A program made the position numbers and the translations under genes. From positions 1,860,001 through 1,924,000 of the forward strand of contig CP101406.1 in assembly GCA_024758765.1 (NCBI GenBank): a stretch of 64,000 nucleotides of DNA, given 5' to 3'. The notes below the pieces were generated by a model, which was not told where the DNA came from, did no database searches, and saw only the letters and a list, made by a program, of their open reading frames with translations. This document shows positions 24,501 through 33,030 of the stretch, one piece after another (position 1 is the first letter of the stretch; each line of letters begins with the position of its first letter). This DNA is from Mycobacterium sp. SVM_VP21. GTDB lineage: Bacteria; Actinomycetota; Actinomycetes; Mycobacteriales; Mycobacteriaceae.

Positions 24501-27500
24501 GCACCGATGGCGGTAACGGTGGTGTCGGCGGCAAGGGCGGCAACGCCGGTACCGGCCTGTCGACCCTGACCGGCGGTGCCGGTGGTAAGGGTGGCTCGGG
24601 CGCCGATGGTGGTAACGCGGTCGCGGGCAACGCCGGTGCGCTCGGTGTTGCGGGCACCAATGACGGCAAGGGCGGTGACGGTGGCAACGCTGGCACGGCC
24701 GGTACTGGCGGCAATGGCGGCAATGGCGGCGTGGGCGGCACCAACGGTGACGGCACGACGTCGGCCTTGGCCGGTGTTGGCGGCAACGCGGGCAGCGGTG
24801 GTGACGGCGCCGCGGGCGGTGACGGTGGCGCGGGTGCTCAGGGCAACGCGCTGTACATCAACGGTGGCGACGGCGGTAAGGGTGGTAACTCCAGCCAGGG
24901 CGGCAACGCGGGTACGGCCGGCACCGGCTCCACGAACGGCAACACTGGCAGCGACGGCGCGGGTGTGACCGGCCCGGCCGGTAACGGTGGCGCAGGCGGT
25001 GACGGCTTCACCGACTCCGCGGCGGGCGCGTCCGGCGGCGACGGTGGCGCCGGTGGTGACGGCGGCAACCTGGGCAATGGCGGCAAGGGCGGTGACGGCG
25101 GCGACGGTGTCGCGGGCACCAGCGGTGTCGGCACCGACGCGAACGGCAACGGCAACTCCGGCACGGCCGGTGGTTCGGGTGGTGTCGGCGGTAAGGGCGG
25201 CAACGCCGGTATCGGTTCAGCTTCGCTGGCCGGTGGCGTCGGCGGCGATGGTGGCTCGGGCGCCAAGGGCGGCGACGCCGTGGCGGGCTTGACCGGTGCG
25301 GACGGCTCGTTCACCACCGGTGACGGCAACGGTGGTGCCGGCGGCAACGCAGGTACGGCCGGCGCGGGCGGTAACGGCGGCAATGCCGGCGCCGGTGGCA
25401 CCAACGGTGACGGCAGCACGTCGGCGCTGGCCGGTACTGGCGGCAACGCCGGCTCCGGTGGCAATGGCGCCGCGGGCGGCAATGGTGGTGCGGGTGCCGA
25501 CGGCGACGGGTCGCACCTTGACGGCGGTAACGGCGGCCAGGGTGGTGACTCCAGCCAGGGCGGTACCGCCGGTAACGCCGGTACCGGATCCAGCAACGGC
25601 ACGGCCGGGAATGCCGGCACCGGTGTGACCGGCCCGGTCGGTAACGGTGGCAAGGGTGGTGCCGGCTTCAACAACGCAGCCGGTATCGGTGGCGCCGGCG
25701 GTAAGGGCGGCGACGGCGGCAACCTCGGCAACGGTGGGGACGGCGGTCAGGGTGGCTCCGGCGGCAACGGCTCCGACGGTAACGCGGGCTCCGTGGGAAG
25801 CATCGACGGCACCAACGGCACTGTGGGCTTCGACGGCGGTAAGGGTGGTGCCGGTGGTGCGGGCGGCTCGACCTCCGGCAACGGCGGCGCCGGCGGCGCC
25901 GGTGGTACCGGCGGCAAGGGCGGCAGCGGCGGTAACGGTCTGGAAGGCACCGACGGTGTGAACGCCGGCGACTCCGGTACTAACGGCGGGTCCGGCGGCA
26001 GCGGTATGAACGGTGGCGCCGGTGGTGCCGGCGGCAATGGTGGTGCCGCCACCAACGGGAACGTCGGCGTCAACGGCAACGGTGGCGCGGGTGGTGCGGG
26101 CGGCAACGCCGGCACCGCGGGCGACGGCGGCGACGGCGCCAACGGTGACGCCACGACCACCACCGGTGGTAACGGTGGTGACGGCGGCAACGTCGGTACC
26201 GCCGGCACCGGTGGGGCAGGCGGTGCGCACGGCACCGGCGGCACCGGCGGGACCGACGGCAATGGTGGCGGCAACGGCACCGCGATCACCGGCCCGGCCG
26301 GTAACGGCGGCACCGGTGGCGACGGCTACGACGCGGCCAGCGACGACGCCGCCGACGGCGGCACCAGCGGCGGCAGCGGCGGTAACGGCGGCAGCGGCGG
26401 CGACGCCGGCAACGGTGGTAACGGTGGCGCCGGTGGTGACGGCAAGACCGGTGTCGGCGGTAACGGCGCGGCCGGCACTGCCGGCGACGTCAACCACCCG
26501 GACGGCGGCAACGGCGGCCAGGGCCTGGCCGGCGGCAACGGCGGCAAGGGCGGCAACGGCGGTAACGGCGGTTTGCTGGCCGTCAACACCGCCGGCAGCG
26601 GCGGCGAGGGCGGCGATGGTGGCGCGGGCGGCAACGGCGGCACCGGCGGCGCCGGCTATGACGCCAGCACCGGCACGGTGGCCGGCGCCAACGGCGGTGC
26701 CGGTGGCAATGGCGGTCAGGCAGGCTCCGGCGGTACCGGTGGTAGCGGCGGTAACGCCGGAACCGCGCAGAACGGCAGCGTCGTCGGCACCAACGGCAAC
26801 GGCGGCAAGGGCGGCGACGCCGGATCCGCAGGCCAGGGCGGCAACGGCGGCAACGGCGCCGCCGGCGACGCCACCACTGTGAACGGCGGCAACGGCGGCA
26901 AGGGTGGCGACCCCGGCAGTATTGCCGGCAGCGGCGGCACCGGTGGCGCGGCCGGCACCACGGCCGGCGGCGGTGGCACCGTCGGCGGCAATGGCGCCAC
27001 CGGAACCCCGGCCATCGGCCCGTCCGGCAACGGTGGTGACGGCGGCGCCGGCTACGACCCGTCCAACGACGCGAATGCGCTCGCGGGTGCTTCAGGCGGC
27101 GCTGGCGGCCAGGGTGGCGACGGCGGCGCGATCGGCAACGGCGGTAAGGGTGGCGACGGCGGTAGCGGCACGGCCGGCGACGCCGGTGTCACCGGCACGG
27201 TTGCGGGACAGTCCGGCACTGCCGGCCAGGATGGCGGCGCGGGCGGTGCCGGCGGCGCGGGCGGCAAGGGCGGCTCGACCTCCGGTAACGGCGGTAACGG
27301 CGGCAACGGCGGCTCCGGCGCCGGCGGCGGCGAGGGTGGCGGCGGCGCCAACGGCGCGGACGGTGCGGTGGCGTCCGGTGTCGCTGACCAGGCCAACAAC
27401 GGCAGCAACGGCGGCGATGGTGCGGTCGGCGGCAAGGGCGGCAACGGCGGCAATGGCGGCGTCGGCGGCACGGCCACCAGCGGCACCGCAGGAACCACCG

Positions 27501-27865
27501 GGGCCGGCGGCAACGGCGGTAACGGCGGCGCCACCGGTACTGCCGGCAACGGCGGCAAGGGTGCCGCCGGTGACGCCACCAACCCCAACGGTGGCGACGG
27601 CGGCGACGGCGGCAACATCGCCGACACCCCGGCCGCGGGCGGCAACGCCGGCACCGGCTCGGGCACCGCGACATCCGGCAACGCCGGCACCCAACCCGCC
27701 GGCCCGGTCGGCAACGGCGGCAACGGCGGCGACGGCTGGACCAACACCGGAACATCGGGCACCGGCGGTGCCGGCGGCGCCGGCGGCGACGGCGGCAACC
27801 TCGGTAACGGTGGTGACGGCGGCAAGGGTGGCGACGGCCCGAACGGCCCCGGAGCCGACGGCTGA
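21572..27865 (+). CDS. PGRS5: secreted PE-less PGRS-repeat protein (2097 aa)
   Basis: ATG 21572 has GAGG 7 bases upstream. The N-region is very basic (GRRHGGRRRQ), followed by a hydrophobic core AAAAFLAFGITPL and an AQA|D site after residue 50. The head is type [13 protein letters not shown], then a W/D-rich loop, ALVDQWFYTPLHDGLVDWI, and [11 protein letters not shown]. It is closest to the PGRS2 head. The body is PGRS repeats, with a 220-codon module repeated near the middle (24000-25780). The C-terminus DGPNGPGADG lacks the GTHG end. A strong hairpin terminator follows, so PGRS5 is probably its own transcription unit with its own promoter. Likely exported; no catalytic residues seen. Confidence 0.87.
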   Translation: MAGKRQGAGQAGAGRRHGGRRRQVLGAGSAAAAFLAFGITPLTPAPSAQADGELDWLLDLFSPAAWPSADADVSGGFDWAMSADSNPLDLTALVDQWFYTPLHDGLVDWIDSPLGIEVNDFINETFGFGSIIIGNGAIGVAGVDGGNGGDGGWLFGDGGAGVAGGDGGAAGLFGNGGAGGAGLAGLAGGDGGDGGSWMGVGGDGGLGGADGGAGGNGGDGAGWLFGSGGNGGAGGIGAAGLVGAAGAAGSWLNAGTGAGAVAGNGVVGGNGGNGGAGGKSSGLFGDGGNGGAGGVGGAGGNGGQGGDGAQGDWDIAASNGVGGNAGAGGDGANGGQGGQGGLAGAGSSMGSAGTNGLGGVGGDGGDAGIAGNGGAGAAGTIAHPNAGDGGEGAAPGSVGHGGAGGLNGGSTTEHAASGADGQKADHGGNGGAGGDGFDVAAYNAAHANDVGFKALTIAGGNAGNGGAATVFSVGDGGAGGNGGDGGAGGKGGDSGALGENLHAGKGGAGGNGGNGGKGGTGGGAGGQGGQGGSGGKGGDGGAGGTALNSNSGYGGAGGTGGKGGLGGAGGAGYTGQTGVQGVNDGAGEDGGNGGAGGAGGAGGNGGAAGFGATSYGNNGNGGNGGTGGNAGAGGNGGTGADGDATYKDGGAGGQGGNVGTAGSGGAGGAAGTGGSGGNGGTDGAGGSSVTSGGNGGNGGNGYDAASDTGAAAGTSGGNGGQGGNGGDYGNGGQGGNGGNGVAGDNGAAATSAAENGGNGGNGGSGGKGGAGGNGGSMAGNAGSGGNGGSGAKGGNAGAGAAGLNGLESGNASYDGTAGSSAGTAGTGGDGGDGGAAGTATNGNAGTQGTGGNAGSGGDGATGGDGGAGAAGVSGHADGGSGGNGGDSSQGGAAGTAGTGSVNGNTGSDGAGVDGPAGNGGAGGKGFTDSAAGTSGGKGGAGGDGGNLGNGGQGGDGGDGVAGTSGSGTDANGNGNSGTDGGNGGVGGKGGNAGTGLSTLTGGAGGKGGSGADGGNAVAGNAGALGVAGTNDGKGGDGGNAGTAGTGGNGGNGGVGGTNGDGTTSALAGVGGNAGSGGDGAAGGDGGAGAQGNALYINGGDGGKGGNSSQGGNAGTAGTGSTNGNTGSDGAGVTGPAGNGGAGGDGFTDSAAGASGGDGGAGGDGGNLGNGGKGGDGGDGVAGTSGVGTDANGNGNSGTAGGSGGVGGKGGNAGIGSASLAGGVGGDGGSGAKGGDAVAGLTGADGSFTTGDGNGGAGGNAGTAGAGGNGGNAGAGGTNGDGSTSALAGTGGNAGSGGNGAAGGNGGAGADGDGSHLDGGNGGQGGDSSQGGTAGNAGTGSSNGTAGNAGTGVTGPVGNGGKGGAGFNNAAGIGGAGGKGGDGGNLGNGGDGGQGGSGGNGSDGNAGSVGSIDGTNGTVGFDGGKGGAGGAGGSTSGNGGAGGAGGTGGKGGSGGNGLEGTDGVNAGDSGTNGGSGGSGMNGGAGGAGGNGGAATNGNVGVNGNGGAGGAGGNAGTAGDGGDGANGDATTTTGGNGGDGGNVGTAGTGGAGGAHGTGGTGGTDGNGGGNGTAITGPAGNGGTGGDGYDAASDDAADGGTSGGSGGNGGSGGDAGNGGNGGAGGDGKTGVGGNGAAGTAGDVNHPDGGNGGQGLAGGNGGKGGNGGNGGLLAVNTAGSGGEGGDGGAGGNGGTGGAGYDASTGTVAGANGGAGGNGGQAGSGGTGGSGGNAGTAQNGSVVGTNGNGGKGGDAGSAGQGGNGGNGAAGDATTVNGGNGGKGGDPGSIAGSGGTGGAAGTTAGGGGTVGGNGATGTPAIGPSGNGGDGGAGYDPSNDANALAGASGGAGGQGGDGGAIGNGGKGGDGGSGTAGDAGVTGTVAGQSGTAGQDGGAGGAGGAGGKGGSTSGNGGNGGNGGSGAGGGEGGGGANGADGAVASGVADQANNGSNGGDGAVGGKGGNGGNGGVGGTATSGTAGTTGAGGNGGNGGATGTAGNGGKGAAGDATNPNGGDGGDGGNIADTPAAGGNAGTGSGTATSGNAGTQPAGPVGNGGNGGDGWTNTGTSGTGGAGGAGGDGGNLGNGGDGGKGGDGPNGPGADG
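24000..25780 (+). repeat. 220-codon tandem module inside PGRS5
   Basis: The phrase SSQGG is encoded at about 24229, 24889 and 25549, two intervals of exactly 660 bases. Each unit carries SSQGGxAGTAGTGSxNG, [19 protein letters not shown], GNLGNGGxGGDGGDGVAG, GTDANGNGNSG and then GDGxTSALAG. The third copy is incomplete and diverges after FNNAAG. The module is different from the 170-codon unit of PGRS3/4. Confidence 0.8.
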
Positions 27866-27890
27866 TCCCACCTGCAGACGCTCGACGGGC

Positions 27891-27930
27891 CAACGCGGCC
27901 ACCCCGGAAATGGGGTGGCCGCGTTGACCT
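27891..27930 (+). terminator. Intrinsic terminator after PGRS5
   Basis: A perfect 15-bp stem (27891-27905 with 27912-27926) encloses the 6-base loop GGAAAT and is followed by ACCTTTT. It lies 25 bases after the PGRS5 stop. A shortened relative occurs at 32768-32790. Confidence 0.8.
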
Positions 27931-28099
27931 TTTCTGCGAGAGCGTCTGCTCGGACGTCAACGGCGCGTCGATCTCATCCTGAGTGTCTCCGGATAGGCAA
28001 TCACTTAGGGCTCGCTCCCATCACCCCGGTGTCTGTTTACCCATAAAAGCGCTGGTAAAACGAGCGTTGACCGGGGCTGTCCGGGATAATGCACTCGAG

Positions 28100-28127
28100 T
28101 TGCCGTCTTTGGAATTGGTGTTAACCT
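28100..28127 (+). promoter_or_regulatory. Possible PGRS6 promoter
   Basis: TTGCCG (28100-28105) and TAACCT (28122-28127) are spaced 16 bases apart. The hexamers resemble those before PGRS10 (TTGCCG) and PGRS5 (TAACTT). The start site would fall about 45 bases before the gene. The short spacing makes this tentative. Confidence 0.35.
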
Positions 28128-28179
28128 CGATATCTGTTGGGATTCAATGTGGGCCCACTATGGGCCACATAAGGGGGGT

Positions 28180-31100
28180 ATGAGCGTGACTCGTCGTGGT
28201 CGAAGTGAGTTCAAGGGGCGTCGTGGCAACCGGGCGCTCGGTGCCGGGACCGCGGCGGGCGCGTTCCTGGCGTTCGGGATGGCGCCGTTGACGGCGGCAC
28301 CGTGCGCGCGCGCCGACGTCGACGATTTCCTGGACCAAATGTTGGCTCAATCGGCAGCGTGGTTTGAGTCGCCGGATCTGCAGACCGCGACGCCGGATTG
28401 GTCCTGGATGGCCCCGGGTGCGGCCGAGGGCGGCATGGTTGATCCGCTGCAAGCCTTCGATGACTTCGTCGCCAACACCATCAACTTCCTGATCTATAGC
28501 CCGATCCACAGCATCGGAGAGACCCTGATCTCCAGTGGCCTGGTCATCGATGGCGTGTTCAGCAACGGGGCGGACGCCTACATCGATACCGACGGTGTGT
28601 TCCATGCCGCGACCAACGGCGGCTTCCTGTTCGGTGACGGTGGCGCGGGTCTTGACGGTTCGGCCGGTGGTGCCGCCGGCATGTTCGGTGACGGCGGTGC
28701 CGGTGGTGATGGCGCGTTCGGTGGCCCGTTGGGTACCAGCGGCGACGGTGGCGATGGTGGAGCCGGCGGCTGGCTGATGGGCAACGGCGGCAACGGTGGT
28801 GCGGGTGCGGCCGGTGTTGACGGTGTTGGTGCGGCCGGCGGGGTCGGCGGCAATGGTGGTGCCGGCGGCGATGCCGGATTCGTATTCGGCAATGCCGGAA
28901 ATGGCGGCGCAGGTGGCGCCGGTGGTGCGGGTGCGATCGGCGCCGCAGGCGCCCTCGGTGCCGCCGGCCTGAGCTTCCCGGGCAACACCGCTGGCGAGCC
29001 CGGTGTGGCCGGCGGCAACGGCGGCAACGGCGGCAACGGGTTCAACGGTGGGGCCGGCGGTAACGGTGGGGCCGGCGGTCAGGCCGGGCTGTTCGGCATC
29101 TCTGGCAACGGCGGTGTCGGTGGTGTCGGGGGCAATGCCGGTGCCGGTGGTGCCGGTGGTGACGGTGCGGCCGGCGGCGACGGCGCGGACAACGCCGAGG
29201 GAGCCGGTGGCGTCGGCGGTGCTGGCGGTGCCGGCGGTGATAGCGGTAACGGCGGTGTCGGCGGTGTCGGAGGCAACGGCGGAGCCGGAGGCAAGGGCGG
29301 TTTCCTCGGTCTTCACACCGCGGGCAACGCCGGTGACGGCGGGGCCGGCGGCCTCGGCGGTGACGCGGGTGCGGCGGGCAACGGTGCCGACGGCGGGGCC
29401 GGTGGTAACAGTGCCGATGGTGTCGGGGCTACCGGTGGTGCCGGTGGCAAGGGCGGCGACCTGGGTATCGCCGGTGCCGGTGGTGCCGGTGGGCAGGGCG
29501 GGGTATCGAGCGGCATCTTCACCGGAACGCAGGGCAAGGCCGGTGCCACCGGCGAGGCGGGCGCGCTGCCGGCCGGGGCGTCGGGTAACGGCGGTACTGG
29601 TGGCGTCGGCGGTAGCGGTGGTGGCTTTGAGGAGGACGGCACGGCGTACGCCGGTGGCGTTGGTGGTGCCGGCGGCGCCGGCGGAGATCACGGCAACGGC
29701 GGTACCGGTGGCGACGGCGGTGTCGGCGGCGACGGCTCCGGGCAGGGCGGTGCGGGTGGTGTCGGCGGTGCGGCGACCGGTACACAGACCGCCGGTAATG
29801 GTGGTAACGGTGGCGCCGGCGGTGTGGGCGACGCCGAGGGCGGTGCACTGACCGGCGGACGCGGCGGCGACGGTGGCGTCGGCGGAACTTCCGAGGACGG
29901 CACCGCCGGCAACGGTGGCAACGGTGGGGTCGGCGGCCCGGGGGCACCCGTTGACCCCGACAACCCGCTCAACACCTTGACGACCGGTGGTTCCGGCGGT
30001 GCCGGCGGCGTCGGCGGTGCCAGCACCGGCGCCGGTAACGGCGGCGTCGGCGGTGTGGGCGGTGACGGCGGTAAGGGCAGCTTCACCGGCGGGCACGGCG
30101 GTGTCGGCGGCGTCGGCGGTGCGGCCAACACCGGCACCGCAGGTGCCGGTGGCAACGGTGGCAACGGTGCGGACGGTGGCGCCATCGGTGACGGTGCGGC
30201 CGGGGGGAACGGCGGCGCCGGCGGGGCAGGACAAACCGTGACCGGTAACACCGGAGGCCACGGCGGCGGCGGTGGCGGCGGTGGCGGCGGTGCCACCACC
30301 GGCGCCACCAACGGCGGCAGCATCACCGACAGCACCGCGACCGGCGGCGACGGCGGTAACGGTGGCGTGGGCAGTGCCGATGGCGACGGCGGCACCGGCG
30401 GCACCGGCGGCTCGGCCACGGTCAGCGCCGACGGGCAAGACAGCACCGTCACCAACAGCACCGCAACCGGCGGTAACGGCGGTAACGGCGGGGTCAACGG
30501 CGGGACCGGCGGCGCCGGCGGCGCCGGAACCGTCAGGGCCACCAACGGCGGCACCGTGACTGACGGGATTGCGACCGGTGGTGCCGGCAATGTCGGCAGC
30601 AACGCTGGTGTCGGCGGTGCCGGCGGGCAGGGTGGGGTCTTCGCCCTGATGTCCGGCAGCACGGCTACCGGTACCGGTCTCGGTGGGGCCGGTGGCACCG
30701 GTGACGGGGCCGGCAGCATCGGCGGCAACGGCGGCGAGGGTACGGTCCGGACCGGCTGGTACGGCCGCGGCAACGACAGCACCGCCAGCGGATATGCCCG
30801 CGGCGGTGCCGGTGGGGCGGCGACCACCGGCGGCGCGGGTGGAGCCGGCGGCGTCGGCAGCGTGCTCACCGGCGGGAACGGCTCGCAGGCCACGGGTAAC
30901 GCCTACGGCGGTGTCGGTGGTGCGGGTGCCAATCACGGAACCGGCGGCGCCGGGTCGATCGGGCAGGTCGTCACGCTCGGCAACGGCAACGACAGCGAAG
31001 CCAGCGGCACCGCCACCGGCGGCAACGGCGGTACCGGGACGGGCCTCGGCGTCACCGGTGGTGACGGTGGCCGAGCCGGCATCAGCGTGGGGCTGTCGGG

Positions 31101-32502
31101 CGGCGGCGGTATCAACTCCACCGCGCAGGGCGCCGCGACCGGCGGCAACGGCGGCGCCGGGCAGAGCGGCGTCGACGGCGGCAACGGCGGCAACGCCTAC
31201 GTGGTCACCAAGGGCGACAACAACGTCATCACCGACGGCACCGCCAAGGGCGGGAACGGCGCCACCGGTGCGGCCGGCGGCCTCGGCGACGTCCGGGCCA
31301 GCCAGACCGGCAGCACCATCTCCGGCGGCTCCGCCTACGGCGGAAACGGTGGCGCCGGTGGTGCGGGCAGCGACGCCAAACTGTTCGCCGGCACCGGCGG
31401 CACCATCACCGACAGCACCGCGACCGCCGGGGTTGGCTCCGACACCGCGATCGGCGGCGCGGCCACCATCACCGTCAACGGCACCGGCAGCTCGGTCACC
31501 GACTCCTCGGCCCGCGGTGGCAACGCCGGGGCGGGCGATGACGCTATTGGCGTGGGGGGTGCCGGCGGGGCCGGAGCCATCGCCGCCAGTAGCGGTGGCG
31601 CAGTTGCCGGCGGCCATGCCGTCGGTGGCGTAGGCGGCGCCGGTAGCAACGGGGGCGCGGGCGGTGCGGGCGGTGGCGGTACCGTCACCGCAACCGGCGG
31701 CACTGCCGGCGGCACCGCAACCGGCGGCAACGGTGGGAGTGGTACCGGCATCGGAAGCACCGGTGGTGCCGGTGCGTGGGCCGAGATCCAATCCGGCTAT
31801 TCCGGCAGCACGCCTACCACCGGCGGTGATGCGAGCGGCAGTGCCACTGGCGGTGCTGGCGGCAGCGCCACCAACGGGGGCACCGGCGGCGCCGGGGGCG
31901 CCGCTCTGGTGTTGGCCTCCGGGCCTACCGGCGTGGCGAGCGCCTCGGCCACCGGCGGTACCGGTGGCGCCGCCAGCGCTGCGGGCGCTATCGGTGGTGC
32001 CGGTGGTTTCACCAACGTTGCCGCCCTGAACGGAAGTATCACCGGCAGCGTCGCGATCTCGGGTAACGGTGGCGACGCCCTTGGTGGTAACGGCGGTGAC
32101 GGCGGGATGGGCTGGATTCAGGCCTACGACCCGGCCGCTGCCGCGGGTACCGCGATAACCGGTGGTACCTCGACCGGCGGCAATGGCGGTGACGGCGGGC
32201 TGGACGGCACCGGCGGTGCCACCGGCGGTGCCGGCGGCAACGGCGGCAACAGCACCTTCTGGCAGTCCGGCGGCCAAACCTCCACGGACGGAGTCAATTC
32301 CGGTGGCGACGGCGGTAATGGCGGCGATGGCAGCGCCCCCGGAGTCGACGGCACCGGCGACGGCGGCAGGGGAGGCGACGGCGGTATCGGCGGCAACACC
32401 GCGGGTATCACCGGCCAAGGCGGCGACGGTACCAACGGCGGCGACGGTGGCGTCACCGGTGCACCCGGAACTCCCGGTACCAACGGCGCTAACGACAACT
32501 GA
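28180..32502 (+). CDS. PGRS6: secreted PE-less PGRS protein with Ser/Thr-rich second half (1440 aa)
   Basis: ATG 28180 is chosen because it directly precedes the signal peptide. GTG 28186 is equally good, as AAGGGGGG (28171-28178) suits either. ATG 28147 lies upstream of the ribosome binding site. Signal peptide residues 1-45 ([11 protein letters not shown] core, ARA|D). The head is type B: FDDFVANTINFLIYSPIH, ISSGLVIDGVFSNG and [16 protein letters not shown]. Classic PGRS repeats run to about residue 694, then a nine-glycine run (30262-30290). The second half has units of the form NGGxxTDSTATGGxGG with V/A-rich strands between, which resemble a repeat-solenoid more than plain PGRS. It shares this layout with PGRS7 and PGRS10. 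Role unknown, probably surface-exposed. Confidence 0.85.
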   Translation: MSVTRRGRSEFKGRRGNRALGAGTAAGAFLAFGMAPLTAAPCARADVDDFLDQMLAQSAAWFESPDLQTATPDWSWMAPGAAEGGMVDPLQAFDDFVANTINFLIYSPIHSIGETLISSGLVIDGVFSNGADAYIDTDGVFHAATNGGFLFGDGGAGLDGSAGGAAGMFGDGGAGGDGAFGGPLGTSGDGGDGGAGGWLMGNGGNGGAGAAGVDGVGAAGGVGGNGGAGGDAGFVFGNAGNGGAGGAGGAGAIGAAGALGAAGLSFPGNTAGEPGVAGGNGGNGGNGFNGGAGGNGGAGGQAGLFGISGNGGVGGVGGNAGAGGAGGDGAAGGDGADNAEGAGGVGGAGGAGGDSGNGGVGGVGGNGGAGGKGGFLGLHTAGNAGDGGAGGLGGDAGAAGNGADGGAGGNSADGVGATGGAGGKGGDLGIAGAGGAGGQGGVSSGIFTGTQGKAGATGEAGALPAGASGNGGTGGVGGSGGGFEEDGTAYAGGVGGAGGAGGDHGNGGTGGDGGVGGDGSGQGGAGGVGGAATGTQTAGNGGNGGAGGVGDAEGGALTGGRGGDGGVGGTSEDGTAGNGGNGGVGGPGAPVDPDNPLNTLTTGGSGGAGGVGGASTGAGNGGVGGVGGDGGKGSFTGGHGGVGGVGGAANTGTAGAGGNGGNGADGGAIGDGAAGGNGGAGGAGQTVTGNTGGHGGGGGGGGGGATTGATNGGSITDSTATGGDGGNGGVGSADGDGGTGGTGGSATVSADGQDSTVTNSTATGGNGGNGGVNGGTGGAGGAGTVRATNGGTVTDGIATGGAGNVGSNAGVGGAGGQGGVFALMSGSTATGTGLGGAGGTGDGAGSIGGNGGEGTVRTGWYGRGNDSTASGYARGGAGGAATTGGAGGAGGVGSVLTGGNGSQATGNAYGGVGGAGANHGTGGAGSIGQVVTLGNGNDSEASGTATGGNGGTGTGLGVTGGDGGRAGISVGLSGGGGINSTAQGAATGGNGGAGQSGVDGGNGGNAYVVTKGDNNVITDGTAKGGNGATGAAGGLGDVRASQTGSTISGGSAYGGNGGAGGAGSDAKLFAGTGGTITDSTATAGVGSDTAIGGAATITVNGTGSSVTDSSARGGNAGAGDDAIGVGGAGGAGAIAASSGGAVAGGHAVGGVGGAGSNGGAGGAGGGGTVTATGGTAGGTATGGNGGSGTGIGSTGGAGAWAEIQSGYSGSTPTTGGDASGSATGGAGGSATNGGTGGAGGAALVLASGPTGVASASATGGTGGAASAAGAIGGAGGFTNVAALNGSITGSVAISGNGGDALGGNGGDGGMGWIQAYDPAAAAGTAITGGTSTGGNGGDGGLDGTGGATGGAGGNGGNSTFWQSGGQTSTDGVNSGGDGGNGGDGSAPGVDGTGDGGRGGDGGIGGNTAGITGQGGDGTNGGDGGVTGAPGTPGTNGANDN

Positions 32503-32514
32503 TCACGAGCGCCC

Positions 32515-32690
32515 GGCAGCGCCCAACGCTGGTCGTTCAGCAGTTCTAGCAGCAGGTGGTTGGTCGGCGCTGGCACGTCAAATATGAACGCGCGCAATGC
32601 TATTACCGCGCGGCGGAGGGTAGGTGCTGGTCGACTGTTGACCGTCTAGCGCCGGTGTGTCCGTGGTGCCGGCAATGAAGCACCGTCGGC
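32515..32690 (-). pseudogene. Decayed gtrA fragment between PGRS6 and PGRS7
   Basis: On the minus strand 32597-32540 reads TNHLLLELLNDQRWALP, matching [17 protein letters not shown] of the intact GtrA at 39309-39719. Nucleotide similarity continues towards 32690: AGCGCCGGT and GTGGTGCCGGCAATGAA at 32647-32680 match the part of gtrA encoding the INRRW and GTTTAY region. The frame is broken, the last 30 or so codons are missing, and the copy stops close to the PGRS6 stop codon. It has the same orientation as the intact gene, and like it lies directly downstream of a PGRS gene. It is a non-functional duplicate. Confidence 0.75.
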
Positions 32691-32795
32691 GGCCGTGGGC
32701 GCGACGGCGACACGGGCGGTGATGGCTCGGCGCAGACGGCTGGGCCTCCGCGGCACTCTCGACCGGGCAACGCGGTGAGGTGGCGCGTTGGCGTT
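32690..32795 (+). pseudogene. Remnant of a PGRS gene 3' end with its terminator
   Basis: From about 32700 the plus strand reads GDGDTGGDGS and then degenerates. The following bases up to 32795 line up with the end of PGRS5 and its downstream hairpin: CTCGACCGGGCAACGCGG compares with CTCGACGGGCCAACGCGG at 27880-27897. The hairpin is reduced to a 7-bp stem, CAACGCG (32768-32774) with CGCGTTG (32784-32790), followed by GCGTTTCC. It may still act as a weak terminator. This is read as the scar of a deleted PGRS gene. Confidence 0.5.
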
Positions 32796-33030
32796 TCCTG
32801 AGAAATACGGCAGTGCTGCTTATTTCCTGTGAATAATATTTTTTGCGTTAACTTTTCTGTTAACCTTTTGACCGTTTTGCCTGGTCTTTAAGTTGCGACA
32901 ACGTCAATAGCCGCCCATCAAACTTCCGGAAGCATAGACGAGGGTTGACCGCAAGAGAATCGTGATTAACCTAACTTCGCATCAGGGCGCATTATATCGC
33001 CGTTAATGAGGCCGTTAGGGGAAACGTGCC
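32796..33030. other. AT-rich upstream region of PGRS7
   Basis: This is the most AT-rich stretch of the window (32811-32900, with AATAATATTTTTTGCG and two GTTAAC sites). It probably contains the PGRS7 promoter, but no single -35/-10 pair stands out. A Shine-Dalgarno sequence AGGGGAA lies at 33017-33023. No gene is present. Confidence 0.5.

Larger units (their letters stand above)
27866..28179. other. Intergenic region between PGRS5 and PGRS6
   Basis: About 310 bases without a gene. It holds the PGRS5 terminator (27891-27930), a candidate PGRS6 promoter (28100-28127) and the ribosome binding site at 28171-28178. Confidence 0.6.
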
